From NCBI GenBank assembly GCA_009731375.1, contig BJOX01000079.1, positions 382,661 through 423,257 of the forward strand: a DNA stretch of 40,597 nucleotides. Direction: 5' to 3'. The stretch comes from Paulinella micropora (taxonomy: Eukaryota; Cercozoa; Imbricatea; Euglyphida). A program made the position numbers and the translations under genes. The notes under the pieces were generated by a model that ran no database searches, was not told the DNA's origin, and worked only from the letters and a program-made list of their open reading frames with translations. Of the stretch, positions 13,633 through 29,525 are shown piece after piece; within the stretch, counting starts at the first letter, position 1; each line of letters opens with the position of its first letter.

Positions 13633-13692
13633 ATGACAGGTAACACAGGTCTGTCCAACGCGCCGCAAGACATCCATAGATAGATAGATAGG

Positions 13693-13732
<40 letters not shown>

Positions 13733-13763
13733 GATAGATAGATAGAGATAGATAGATAGATAG

Positions 13764-13825
<62 letters not shown>

Positions 13826-13910
13826 ATAAATAGATACCATGACAGTTAACACAGGTCTGTCCAATGCGCCACGAGAAGAGGGAATCTAGACGAAGATAAA
13901 TACATAAATA
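13455..13910. repeat. GATA arrays with two copies of a TAACACAGGTCTGTCCAA island
   Basis: The island ACAG(G/T)TAACACAGGTCTGTCC + AACGCGCC occurs at 13634-13665 and 13840-13871. Diverged relatives are at 13072 and 14268 (TATCCACAGCGCCACGAG). Single GATG, GAGATA and GTAG variants are present. Confidence 0.9.
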
Positions 13911-14107
13911 CATGATTAATATAGATAGACTGATGCACACAAACATACATGAAAACATAGATACATAAATACATACATACATACATACATACATACACAC
14001 ACATATATATATATATATACATACTTTATACATAAATACATACATATATACATATATATATATGTATATATATCTACATAAATTTATACATGAATACATA
14101 CATACAA

Positions 14108-14145
<38 letters not shown>

Positions 14146-14486
14146 TTATGTATATATATATATATAATATGTAATATATACATGTATATACATATATATA
14201 TATATAAATATATATATATACACATACAGACATACATACATACATTTATTCATCAATATATGCATACTATCCACAGCGCCACGAGGAGAGGGATTGTATA
14301 CAAAAACACATACATGCACAACTAAGATACATAGATACATACATACATACATGCATACATACATACATACATACATACATACACAGACAGACAGACAGAC
14401 AGACATACATACACACACACACACATACATACATACATACATACATACATACGTACGTACGTATGTACATAGATACAATATCGTTA
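13911..14486. repeat. CATA, (TA)n, (CA)n and CAGA arrays
   Basis: CATA arrays (13945-14000, 14080-14105, 14225-14260, 14330-14465) are mixed with (TA)n runs near 14000-14220 and a CAGA block at 14382-14403. No gene. Confidence 0.9.
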
Positions 14487-16300
<1,814 letters not shown>

Positions 16301-16329
16301 ACTATATTAGTAAGTAAGTAATAGGTAAT

Positions 16330-16365
<36 letters not shown>

Positions 16366-16828
16366 GTAAGTAAGGTAAGTAAGTGAGTCGGTAAGGTAAG
16401 TAAGTAAGTAAGTAAGTGAGTAAGTAAAGTAAGTAAGTAAAGTAAGTAAGTAAATCAATAGGTAAGTAAGTAAGTAAGTAAGTAAATAAGTAAATAAGTA
16501 AGTAAGTAAGTAAGTAAGTAAGTCAGTAAGTAAGTAAGTCAGTAAGTAAGTAAGTCAGTAAACAAGTAAGTCAGTAAGTAAGTAAGTCAGTAAGTAAGTC
16601 AGTAAGTAAGTAAGTAAGGTAAGTAAGGTAAGTAAGTAAGGTAAGTAAGTAAACAAGTAAGCAAGTAAACAAGTAAGTAAGTCAGTAGGTCAGTAGGTAA
16701 GTAAGTTAGGTGAGTAAGTAAGTAAGTAAGTAAGTAAGTTAACAAGTAAGTAAGTAAGGTATGTAAGTAAGTAAGTAAGTAAGCAAGTGATCAGTCAGTC
16801 ACTAAGTAAGTCAGTAAGTAAGTAAGTA

Positions 16829-16871
<43 letters not shown>

Positions 16872-16974
16872 GTAAGTAAGTAAGGTAAGTAAGTAAGGTA
16901 AGTAAGTAAACAAGTAAAAAAGTAAGTAAGTAAGTAAGTAAGTAAGTCAGTAGGTTAGTAAGTAAGTAAGTTAG

Positions 16975-17027
<53 letters not shown>

Positions 17028-17288
17028 GTATGTAAGTAAGTAAGTAAGCAAGTGATTATTCAGTAAGTAAGTAAGTCAGTAAGTAAGTAAGTCAGTAAGT
17101 AAGTAAGTCAGTAAGTAAGTAAGTCAGTAAGTAAGTAAGTCAGTAAGTAAGTAAGTCAGTAAGTCAGTAAGTCAGTAAGTAAGTAAGTCAGCAAGTAAGT
17201 AAGTCAGTAAGTAAGTAAGTCAGTAAGTAAGTAAGTCAGTAAGTAAGTAAGTCAGTAAGTAAGTAAGTCAGTAAGTAAGTAAGAAAAC

Positions 17289-17319
<31 letters not shown>

Positions 17320-17440
17320 TGAGTAAATAAGTAAGGTAAATAAGGTAAGTAAGGTAAGTGAGTAAGTAAGTAAGTAAACAAGTAAGTAAGTAAGTAAGTA
17401 AGGTAAGTAAGTGATAAGTAAGTAAGTAAGTGGCAAACTA
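16301..17440. repeat. (AAGT)n array, about 1.1 kb
   Basis: AAGT repeats with regular AGTC, AGGT, AACA and AAAT variants. A longer period, GTCAGTAAGTAAGTAA (16 bp), dominates at 17060-17280. No gene. Confidence 0.95.
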
Positions 17441-17578
17441 CTTACATACATACATACTTACTTACTTACTTACTTACATACTTACATACTTACATACTTA
17501 CGTACTTACTTACTTACTTGCTTACTTGCTTACTTGCTTACTTGCTTACTTACTACTTACTTACTTACTTACCCACTG

Positions 17579-17614
<36 letters not shown>

Positions 17615-17625
17615 GAGTACGTATG
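17441..17625. repeat. (CTTA)n array of opposite polarity
   Basis: CATACTTA, then CTTA/CTTG repeats, the reverse complement of the AAGT array to the left. The junction is near 17430-17445. Confidence 0.95.
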
Positions 17626-18440
<815 letters not shown>

Positions 18441-18479
18441 AGCACTTCCTATACATACGCACACACACACACGAATATA

Positions 18480-18531
<52 letters not shown>

Positions 18532-18807
18532 GTGCGACCCAATCCTGCGCACACATACACACACATATACATACATAGACACACATACACACACATTGTG
18601 CGACTTCCTATACATACATACACACACATACACACACATATCTATATCTATATATATATATATATCTATATATATATACATATATACTTCCTATACATAC
18701 ATACACACACATACACACATATATATATGCATACATACATATATATATGTGTATATATATATATATATGTGTATGTGTGTGTGTGTGTGTTTGTATGTGT
18801 GTGTGTG

Positions 18808-18810
<3 letters not shown>
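18441..18810. repeat. (CA)n / (TA)n / (TG)n mixture with small islands
   Basis: CACACA, TATATA and CATACATA stretches. The island GTGCG(G/A)CC(C)AATCCTGCGCA occurs near 18416 and 18532, and CTTCCTATACATAC occurs at 18444, 18604 and 18687. It ends in TGTG repeats. Confidence 0.88.
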
Positions 18811-18870
<60 letters not shown>

Positions 18871-18980
18871 TTTACACCTTTGACCACCACTGTCGTTTGC
18901 CTTGAAGGGAAACTCTATCTATCTATATATCTATCTATCTATATATCTATCTCTTTCTCTATCTATCTATCTGTCCATCA

Positions 18981-19018
<38 letters not shown>

Positions 19019-19019
19019 G

Positions 19020-19066
<47 letters not shown>

Positions 19067-19087
19067 GTATCTATCTATCTATCTATG

Positions 19088-19160
<73 letters not shown>
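18811..19160. repeat. CTAT arrays with island G
   Basis: CTAT arrays (with CTGT, CAAT and TATG variants) interrupted by CACCTTTGACCACCACTGTC + GTTTGCCTTGAAGGGAAACT (18873-18913). Confidence 0.92.
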
Positions 19161-19163
<3 letters not shown>

Positions 19164-19819
19164 CGTGCAAACATCACGGCTTAGCTGGGCATCGGGTTAA
19201 TACTTTACCCACAGACTTCCTTGTTGACGAAATCAGAAGCTCCTTTTTTCTGACATTAGTCGATATTTCATCAGTTGATCTTATCACTTACTCTACGGAA
19301 TGAACCAAGGCCACTTGAGGTGTCACTGACCCTCTCTTGGGCTTGATTTTTTGAAATGGGTGCCATCTGTCGACAGACAGAGAATTAGGGGATGGTGTGG
19401 GTGTGCTGGGCCCGTGGTGGGGTGCCTTATGTGTGCCTAGCCATACGCCTATAAGTCATATGCCGAAATAGCGACGGGAAGCACAATCCTGTTCCCTCAG
19501 GGTGCCCTTTCTCGCTTGTTGAGCCCGGAATAAAACCCACAGTGCTCTGTCGGTTTATACTAGACTGTCGAACAGTCTCGAAACTCCATCTGCTTACTGG
19601 GCCCTCTGTAATGGAGGTGGGAGCTCGTTCTGCAAGGGGCGCTTTATGGAACGAGCCCTGGCCCCGCCTGGTACTAGGGAGCTTTGGTATTCGCCTGTAT
19701 CAGTCCCTTCCGTGCAAACATCACGGCTTAGCTGGGCATCGGGTTAATACTTTACCCACAGACTTCCTGGTTGACGAAATCAGAAGCTCCTTTTTTCTGA
19801 CATTAGTCGATATTTCATC
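19161..19819 (-). repeat. Dispersed repeat unit A, 1.2 tandem copies, reversed
   Basis: A partial copy (19161-19272) is followed directly by one whole monomer (19273-19819, 547 bp). The second part, with TCTGTCGACAGA and the segment TGTGGGTGTGCTGGGCCCGT, is absent from copies 1-4. It shows that unit A is a tandemly arranged sequence and not just a GATA flank. Both ends meet CTAT or island G. Confidence 0.85.
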
Positions 19820-20935
<1,116 letters not shown>

Positions 20936-21142
20936 CTGAGCTGGCTAAATTGCGGCAATACATGGGCTCCCGGCCTGACCAGGCCGCCGCGTCCAACGCA
21001 AGGTCTCCGTCCTAACGACAAATATTAATTTTTTTTAATTTGTTGGTCTCAGTGCTAACGACAAATATTATTATTTTTTTTAATTTGTTGGTCTCAAACC
21101 AGGCCGCCGCGTCCAGCTCGATGTCTCCGTCCTAACGACAAA

Positions 21143-21187
<45 letters not shown>

Positions 21188-21190
21188 TAT
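20936..21190. repeat. Duplicated GGCCTGACCAGGCC-type island and (ATT)n
   Basis: CAGGCCGCCGCGTCCA + TCTCCGTCCTAACGACAAAT occurs at 20977-21028 and 21098-21147. A third relative is at 21840. The (ATT)n at 21144-21188 leads into the SINE. Confidence 0.85.
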
Positions 21191-21421
21191 GGACACCGTG
21201 ATAGCCCAGTGGTCAAGTTCTACCATCTGGGCCCTGTCGCCAGTTCGATTCCCGTCGGTGCCACCAGTATTTTCATTGAACATACCGGTCCGTCTGGAAG
21301 TGTTGGAACTGCCCTTGCGGGGGTGTCATTAGAGCCTATCGTCAATTCTTCGTACTCCCCTCACGGGTGAGACGATGGAGGCGCATGTGCAGAAATGCAT
21401 CAGCCATTGACAGAGAAGCAC

Positions 21422-21509
<88 letters not shown>

Positions 21510-21510
21510 T
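21191..21510 (+). mobile_element. tRNA-derived SINE, copy with both Pol III boxes and (ATT)n tail
   Basis: The head (21191-21266) is tRNA-like. It has A-box TAGCCCAGTGG (21202-21212) and B-box GTTCGATTCC (21243-21252) about 30 bp apart, and it ends GGTGCCACCA. A unique body follows to about 21422, then an (ATT)n tail to 21510. It is preceded by another (ATT)n run. The family knowledge used is the layout of tRNA-type SINEs: head, body, simple-repeat tail. The parental tRNA was not identified. A functional tRNA is unlikely because the T-stem pairs poorly. Confidence 0.85.
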
Positions 21511-21715
21511 AGGGAGTACATAGGCCATTGGTCCCTTTCCATGGGCTGATTGGTATAAAGCTCCTAGAGTAATGTTCTATGCCGTCACTTCCTTTATTCC
21601 ACCGATTGGTGTGGAGACTTTCCTTATGGAATGGAGGACTGGATGCACATGGCCTTTTGGCTCAGCAATTGGCAGGAGATACATTATTATTATTATTATT
21701 TTTTAATTTGTTAGT
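21511..21715 (+). mobile_element. SINE-like 3' region ending in (ATT)n
   Basis: About 175 bp of unique sequence starts AGGGAGTACATAGGCC. It ends GGATGCACATGGCC...GGAGATACATTATT, resembling the 3' end of the upstream SINE, and is followed by (ATT)n and a T run. No Pol III box was seen, so it may be a 5'-truncated or different family. Confidence 0.4.
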
Positions 21716-21750
21716 CTGGCCTGAGCTGGGTAAATTGCGGTAAGAGATGG

Positions 21751-21834
<84 letters not shown>

Positions 21835-21860
21835 GGACCCGGCCTGACCAGGCCGCCGCG
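21716..21860. repeat. GATA array between GAGCTGG and GGCCTGACCAGGCC islands
   Basis: CCTGAGCTGGGTAAATTGCGG precedes GATA (21751-21832) and CGGCCTGACCAGGCCGCCGC follows. These are the flanks of the 20940-21000 island split by a GATA insertion. Confidence 0.85.
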
Positions 21861-21863
21861 CTC

Positions 21864-21895
<32 letters not shown>

Positions 21896-21900
21896 GCTTA

Positions 21901-21931
<31 letters not shown>

Positions 21932-22255
21932 GCTTACTTACTTACTTACTTACTTCTTTACTTACTTACCATACTCTTACCTTACTTACCTACTTACCTA
22001 CTTACTTACTTGTTTACTTACTTACTTACTTACTTACTTGCTTGCTTACTTACTTACTTACTTACTTACTTATTTACTTACTTGCTTGCTTACTTACTTA
22101 CTTACTACTTACTTACTTACTTACTTGCTTACTTGCTTGCTTGCTTACTTACTTACTTGCTTGCTTACTTACTTACTTACTTACTTACCTACTTGGTTAC
22201 TTACTTACTTGCTTACTTACTTACTTGCTTGCTTACTTGCTTGCTTACTTGCTTG

Positions 22256-22286
<31 letters not shown>

Positions 22287-22448
22287 GCTTACTTGCTTGC
22301 TTGCTTGCTTACTTACTTATTTTCTTACTTACTTACTTACTTGCTTGCTTGCTTGCTTACTTACTTACTTACCTACTTACTACTTGTTTACTTGTTTGCT
22401 TACTTACTTACTTACTCACTTACTTACTTACTTACTTACTTACTTACC

Positions 22449-22489
<41 letters not shown>

Positions 22490-22498
22490 GCTTGCTTG

Positions 22499-22533
<35 letters not shown>

Positions 22534-22535
22534 GC
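21861..22535. repeat. (CTTA)/(CTTG)n tetranucleotide array
   Basis: About 670 bp of CTTA with clustered CTTG units. It is open on this strand in all frames (Leu-Thr-Tyr and Leu-Ala-Cys patterns). Not a gene. Confidence 0.95.
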
Positions 22536-22855
22536 AGCGCGATATCTCCGCCCTATCGAAATTTCTTAAGATTTCTATCTGTTTTGATTTGTCTGTTCGG
22601 GATGATTACTGTTAGATATACAGTAGATATGAGAAAAACCCGATATGTTCTCGTCGCGGCTATTTTTTCTTCTTGCGCTGCCCGTACCTCTCGCCAGTTA
22701 TTACCCGCACTACATACAAACAAATAGATAGATAAATAGATAGATATATATATTTGGTCTATAAGCGCTGCATATCCGAGGACATGGGCATCCATTCCAA
22801 CCCGCCTCCAGATGGAGGCTGGGCCGCAGGCTGGAAATGGGGACTATGCCCCGAT
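22536..22855. other. Non-repetitive segment without a recognised gene
   Basis: About 320 bp. It starts GCAGCGCGATATCTCCGCCC, related to the CCGCGTCC...TCTCCGTCC islands, and ends with a small stem (CCTCCAGATGGAGG, about 22805-22818). A short GATA patch lies at 22727-22750. No coding support. Confidence 0.65.
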
Positions 22856-23210
<355 letters not shown>

Positions 23211-23454
23211 TAATAGTGCTTCTCAGTCAATGGCGAATGCATTTCTGCACATGTGCCTCCATCGTCTCACCCGCGAGGGGAGTACGAAGATTTGACGATA
23301 GGCTCTACTGACACCCCCGCAAGGCAGCTCCAAGCCTTCCAGACAGACCATTACTTTCAAAGAAAATATCCTTTGAAAATACTGGCACCGACGGGAATCG
23401 AACTGGCGACAGGTCCCAGATGGTAGACCTTAACCACTGGGCTATCGCGGTGCC
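23211..23454 (-). mobile_element. tRNA-derived SINE, copy 2
   Basis: On the minus strand the head begins at 23454 with GGCACCG, which can pair with CGGTGCC at the end of the tRNA-like part. A-box TAGCCCAGTGG is at 23434-23444 and B-box GTTCGATTCC at 23394-23403. The body is homologous to 21267-21422 and ends GAGAAGCACTATTA at the 10-N gap. It lies next to (TAA)n at 23455-23627. Confidence 0.85.
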
Positions 23455-23456
23455 CT

Positions 23457-23513
<57 letters not shown>

Positions 23514-23545
23514 GTAAAAATAATAAAAATAATAATAATAATAAC

Positions 23546-23612
<67 letters not shown>

Positions 23613-23627
23613 TTAATAATAAAGAAA
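23455..23627. repeat. (TAA)n microsatellite
   Basis: A longer version of the tract at 185-307 with the same interruptions. Confidence 0.95.
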
Positions 23628-23725
23628 TCAGTTAGATAAATAGCTAGCTGGATAGATAGATAGATAGACAGAAGTATAGATAGATAGATTGATAGATAGA
23701 TAGAAGTATAGATAGATAGATGGAC

Positions 23726-23821
<96 letters not shown>

Positions 23822-23862
23822 GCGCAGTCAAGCCCAGTTGCCAACAATCTCCACAGTCCACG

Positions 23863-23922
<60 letters not shown>

Positions 23923-23995
23923 AGGGAGGTAGGTAGGTAAGTAGGTAGGTAGTTAGGTAGTTAGGTAAATAGATAGATAGATAGATAGATAGATA
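23628..23995. repeat. GATA / GTAG arrays, duplicate of 308-664
   Basis: Same motif order and same island (23821-23863) as 308-664. The copies differ mainly in GATA copy number. Confidence 0.95.
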
Positions 23996-24758
23996 GATGA
24001 AATATCGACTAATGTCAGAAAAAAGGAGCTTCTGATTTCGTCAACCAGGAAGTCTGTGGGTAAAGTATTAACCCGATGCCCAGCTAAGCCGTGATGTTTG
24101 CACGGAAGGGACTGATACAGGCAATACCAAAGCTTCCTGGTACCAGGCGGGGCCAGGGCTCGTTCCATAAAGCGCCCCTTGCAGAACGAGCTCCCACCTC
24201 CATTACAGAGGGCCCAGTAAGCAGATGGAGTTTCGAGACTGTTCGACAGTCTAGTATAAACCGACAGAGCACTGTGGGTTTTATTCCGGGCTCAACAAGC
24301 GAGAAAGGGCACCCTGAGGGAACAGGATTGTGCTTCCCGTCGCTATTTCGGCATGTGACTTATAGGCGTATGGCTAGGCACACATAAGGCACCCCACCAC
24401 GGGCCCAGCACACCCACACCATCCCCTAATTCTCTGTCTGTCGACAGATGGCACCCATTTCAAAAAATCAAGCCCAAGAGAGGGTCAGTGACACCTCAAG
24501 TGGCCTTGGTTCATTCCGTAGAGTAAGTGATAAGATCAACTGATGAAATATCGACTAATGTCAGAAAAAAGGAGCTTCTGATTTCGTCAACCAGGAAGTC
24601 TGTGGGTAAAGTATTAACCCGATGCCCAGCTAAGCCGTGATGTTTGCACGGAAGGGACTGATACAGGCAATACCAAAGCTTCCTGGTACCAGGCGGGGCC
24701 AGGGCTCGTTCCAATAAGCGCCCCTTGCAGAACGAGCTCCCACCTCCATTACAGAGGG
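23996..24758 (+). repeat. Dispersed repeat unit A, 1.4 tandem copies
   Basis: A full monomer (23996-24541, 546 bp) is directly followed by a second copy (24542-24758) that stops at ACAGAGGGG, where GATA begins. It includes the TCTGTCGACAGATGG palindrome and the GCTCGTTC/GAACGAGC stem. The tandem second copy has CCAATAAGCG instead of CCATAAAGCG. Confidence 0.88.
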
Positions 24759-25740
<982 letters not shown>

Positions 25741-26105
25741 TAGGGGGTGGGGGGGGCGGATTGGCGCCTTGAAAAGCAGACACGCAAACAAATGTAGAAA
25801 GTAAGGAGAAAAGAAAGAAGGAAAGAAAGAAAATTGACAAAACGAGGGAAAGAAAAAGTTGAAAAGGGAAAAAGGAAAAAAGGAAAAAAAGAAAAAGGGA
25901 AGAAAGAGAAAAAAAAAAGAAAAGAAATGAAAAGAAATGAAAAGAGATGAAAAGAAAAGAACAGAAGAAAAGAAAAAAAATATTGAAGGTCAATGTTCAA
26001 CAGCAACAGCAACAACAACGACAGTGGCAGCAGCAGCAGCAGCAGAAGCAACAACAACAACAACAACAACAGCAGATGAACGGGAGAAAGTACGTTACCG
26101 CTGCC
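25741..26105. repeat. Polypurine tract followed by CAA/CAG repeats
   Basis: A G run (25743-25757), a short mixed segment, about 190 bp almost free of pyrimidines (25798-25985, AAAAG/GAAA-rich), then CAACAG, CAG and CAA trinucleotides (25997-26075). Confidence 0.9.
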
Positions 26106-27910
26106 AGAAACAGGTGGCAACACAATACGATACAATACGATACAATATAATACAATATAATGGAGTACAATCCAATCCAATCCAATACAATACAATACAA
26201 TACAATACAATACAATACAATACCATGCAATACAATACAATACAATACAATACAATACGACACGATAAATACCAGATAATACACTACAATACGATGCAAT
26301 ATATTACAATACAATCGATACAATACGATAGAATAAATTACAATACAAGATAATACAAGACAATGTAATTCAAGGCAATACAATACAATACAGTGCAATA
26401 CAATACAATGTACTAGAATACAAGACAGCACAACGGGGTAAGAAAACTGACCGTTGATACAATGCACTATTACAATACGACACAACGGGGTAAGAAAACT
26501 TACCATTGACAGGGACGGGTGGCTTGGGAATTCCAACAGGGAAGGAAACAACTCCTACACACATAACCCAATACAACACAACACTAATTTTTTTTTTAAC
26601 TGCAAAACGAACAACTCAATACAACCCAATACAACCCAATACAACACAATACAACACAATACAATACTACATACATACCTTTCTGTGGACCTGTTCCCTC
26701 TCGTATAGCATCCAAAAGATCTGAGCTCCACATTGCCACTACTATGTAATACGATACAAGGTACCACATGCAATACAATACAATACAATTCAATACAATA
26801 CAATACAATACAATACACAATACAATACACAATACAATACAATACAATACAATACAATACAATACAATTACAATACAATACAATACAATACAAAATACTA
26901 TGCAATACAAAATGCAATACACAATACACAACACACAATACAGCGCAACGCATGACAACACAACACACAACACAACACAAGACAAGACAAGACAAGAGAA
27001 TACAATACAATGCAATACAATACAATGCAATGCGATACAATACAATACAATACAATACAATATAATACAATGCAATACAATACAATGCAATGCAATACAA
27101 TACAATACAATACAATACAATACAAAATACTATGCGATACAAAATGCAATACACAATACACAACACACAATACAGCGCAACGCATCACATGACAACACAA
27201 CACACAACACAACACAAGACAAGACAACACAAGAGAATACAATACAATGCAATACAATACAATGAAATGCGATACAATACAATACAATACAATACAATAC
27301 AATACAATACAATGTAATACAATACAATACAATACAATGCAATGCAATACAATACAATACAATACAATACAATACAATGGAATACAAAAACATAACACAA
27401 TACAATACAATACAATACAATACAATAAATACAATACAATAAATACAATACAATAGATAGACTTGCAATACAACACAATACAATGCAATACAATACAATG
27501 CAACACAATACAATTACAATACAATACAATACAATACAATATAATACAATACAATACAATACAATACAATACAATACAATACAATACAATACAATATACA
27601 ATACAATACAATACAATCCAATACAATACAATACAATACGATACAATAGTACTTACAATACAATACAATACAATAGTACTTACAATACAATACAATACAA
27701 TACAATACAATACAATACAATGGATAGTTTACAATACAATACAATACAATGGATAGTTTACAATACAATACAATACAATACAATACAATACAATACAATA
27801 CAATACAATACAATACAATACAATACATTACACTACAATACAATACAATACAATACAATACAATACAATACAATGCAATCCAATACAATACAATACAATA
27901 TGCATTGAAA
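26106..27910. repeat. (AATAC)n pentanucleotide array, about 1.8 kb, with higher-order repeat
   Basis: AATAC repeats with AATGC, ACACA and AAGAC variants. A segment of about 232 bp starting CAAAATACTATGC (26891) repeats at 27123. An island ACAACGGGGTAAGAAAACT occurs at 26431 and 26482. A unique stretch lies at 26500-26770. No gene. Confidence 0.94.
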
Positions 27911-28360
27911 GCTATTGAATATACATACACAACACACATCTTGTAGCTCTGGCCTGCTTTTGATTGAGAAAAAATCACCCAAAAAATCACGCAAATGACG
28001 GAGGTAGATGCGCCGGCCCTACTTGATATCATTTGGGCATTTCACCTCTCACGGTCTTTTGCATTTTGCAAACGTTAATTTTTCTGTTGACTGAACTTTG
28101 AGTACCGTAGACTAGCATCCGTGACTATGCGTACATAATAAAGGCCTTTCTGCAAGTCGCATACGCACTTATTTGTTGGGTCTACATGAGATCTTATATG
28201 CAAGTGTCTATGTGAGTACTTATGTGACGGTGCGACTACCCCATCTGGCTGCAGTGCATATGAGTCTCATACACCGTCACACAGTACCGTAGACTAGCAT
28301 CCGGTACTTCCGTGTATGTGAAGTAAACTGATGTTCATTCGAAGCTTGAAAACCAGAAAA
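27911..28360. other. Unique segment with a 21-bp direct repeat
   Basis: No gene was recognised. GTACCGTAGACTAGCATCCG occurs at 28102-28121 and 28284-28303, 182 bp apart. The segment in between holds TATGTGAGTACTTATGTGAC and similar ATGTGA patches. Confidence 0.7.
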
Positions 28361-29525
28361 ACTCCATGCTTCTTGATGAGCACACATACTTCAATTGTAT
28401 GGATCTACCCTCAGTCCAAATCTTCGCGCGCAGAGGACGGCAGTATGCTGTCTTCTGCATGTATCCTAGACTCTTATACCACTCAACTGTCTTCTTGCAC
28501 GTGTCTTATTGTCCTTTCGCTGTATTCAGAAGTAATATCGATAGTACTATCGATTGTTGAACAGGCCGGATGATGGGACCACCGGCAGTATCTGTTGTAC
28601 CACTCGGCCGTCTTTTCTTTTTGTCAACTTTTTGTGATTCAGAGATCGTATCGACTGCCAATTCGTCCGGATTCCGGAAGGAGTACCGATTATAACTGGT
28701 GCGATTCCACCGTGTTTCGCATTCTCGCTCTGCGATCAATACGAAGGCGGTGTAGTTGTACAAGAAGCAGGACGCGCAGGTCAGTCTGAAGGAGGACAGA
28801 AGATGTACAAGAAGGTAATTGAGCAGGAAATGTAGGCGCTCAGTTGATTTTGACAATGCGTTACCAGAAGGTGAGGGAGTGCAAAATGACGACAGAAGGC
28901 GGTGGAGTGGTACAAAAAGGCAGCAACTGACGTCTGGTGTGTTACTATGAAGGGAAGGCCCCGGGAGCGCAAGAGGACAACAAAAAGAAGGCAGTTGAGT
29001 GGTACACAAAAGCAGCGCGTCTACATTTCCTGCCTCTGATTCATTCTGACAGTGCGAGGGAGTTCAAAAGGACAAGAAGGCGGCGAAATCATGCAAGAAG
29101 GCAGAAATTACCGTCTGGCATGCTGTAACGAGCAGGGAAAGAGCACAGGACCAGAGGGCAATTGAGTGTTACAAAAAGTCACCTTTGATTTTATCTTTCT
29201 TCGAATTTGTTGTGGAAACCGATCGAAGTAGCATCGGAAACCGAATTTGTGGAAAACGAAGGGAAATGGTAAAGGAAACAGAAGGTGTGATCCGATCTAG
29301 AAACCGGCGCTGTGTCCGTCCCTTCGTTCGGACAATACCGTGCAGCTGAATTGTATCACTGTAGAAGTAACACCGGTCGGTGTCGTGTTGACCCAGGCTT
29401 AAAAACGTCTACTGCACAGTTCCTGGAATGTTCTTTCAGTCTGGCAAATTGTTACCATGGTGAGGGAGTGCAAAAGGACAATATATAAAAAGTCAAGGTG
29501 GTGGAGTGCTGGAAGGTGTTCAACC
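28361..29525 (+). pseudogene. Decayed Sel1-like repeat protein fragments
   Basis: Sel1-like repeats are helical-pair units with a YEGxGVxxDxxKAVEWYxKAA-like signature, used as scaffolds for protein binding. The clearest unit is at 28940-29020 on the plus strand (YYEGKAPGAQEDNKKKAVEW then YTKAA). Degenerate units lie at 28867-28927 (GEGVQNDD, then KAVEWYKKAA in a shifted frame), at 29054-29170 (EGVQKDKKAAKS... RAIECYKKS) and at about 29460-29515 (EGVQKDNI then a stop). Remnants on the minus strand occur near 28440-28520 (VEWYKSLGY) and 28585-28635 (KTAEWYN). Stops and frameshifts separate the units. No intact frame, promoter or introns can be defined, so this is called a pseudogene. A spliced gene with short exons cannot be fully excluded. 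Confidence 0.55.

Noticed and set aside
23380-23454. A tRNA gene on the minus strand
   Set aside because: Pol III boxes and an acceptor-like stem are present, but the T-stem pairs poorly, and identical heads are joined to a shared body and (ATT)n tail elsewhere. It is the head of a SINE.
26555-28032. Cys-Ile-Val-Leu-Tyr and Tyr-Asn-Thr-Ile-Gln open frames
   Set aside because: They are translations of the AATAC array; no gene structure.
28506-29009. 167-codon minus-strand frame over the Sel1 region
   Set aside because: The composition is that of an antisense shadow over most of its length. The Sel1 signature reads on the plus strand there, except for short minus-strand remnants in other frames.
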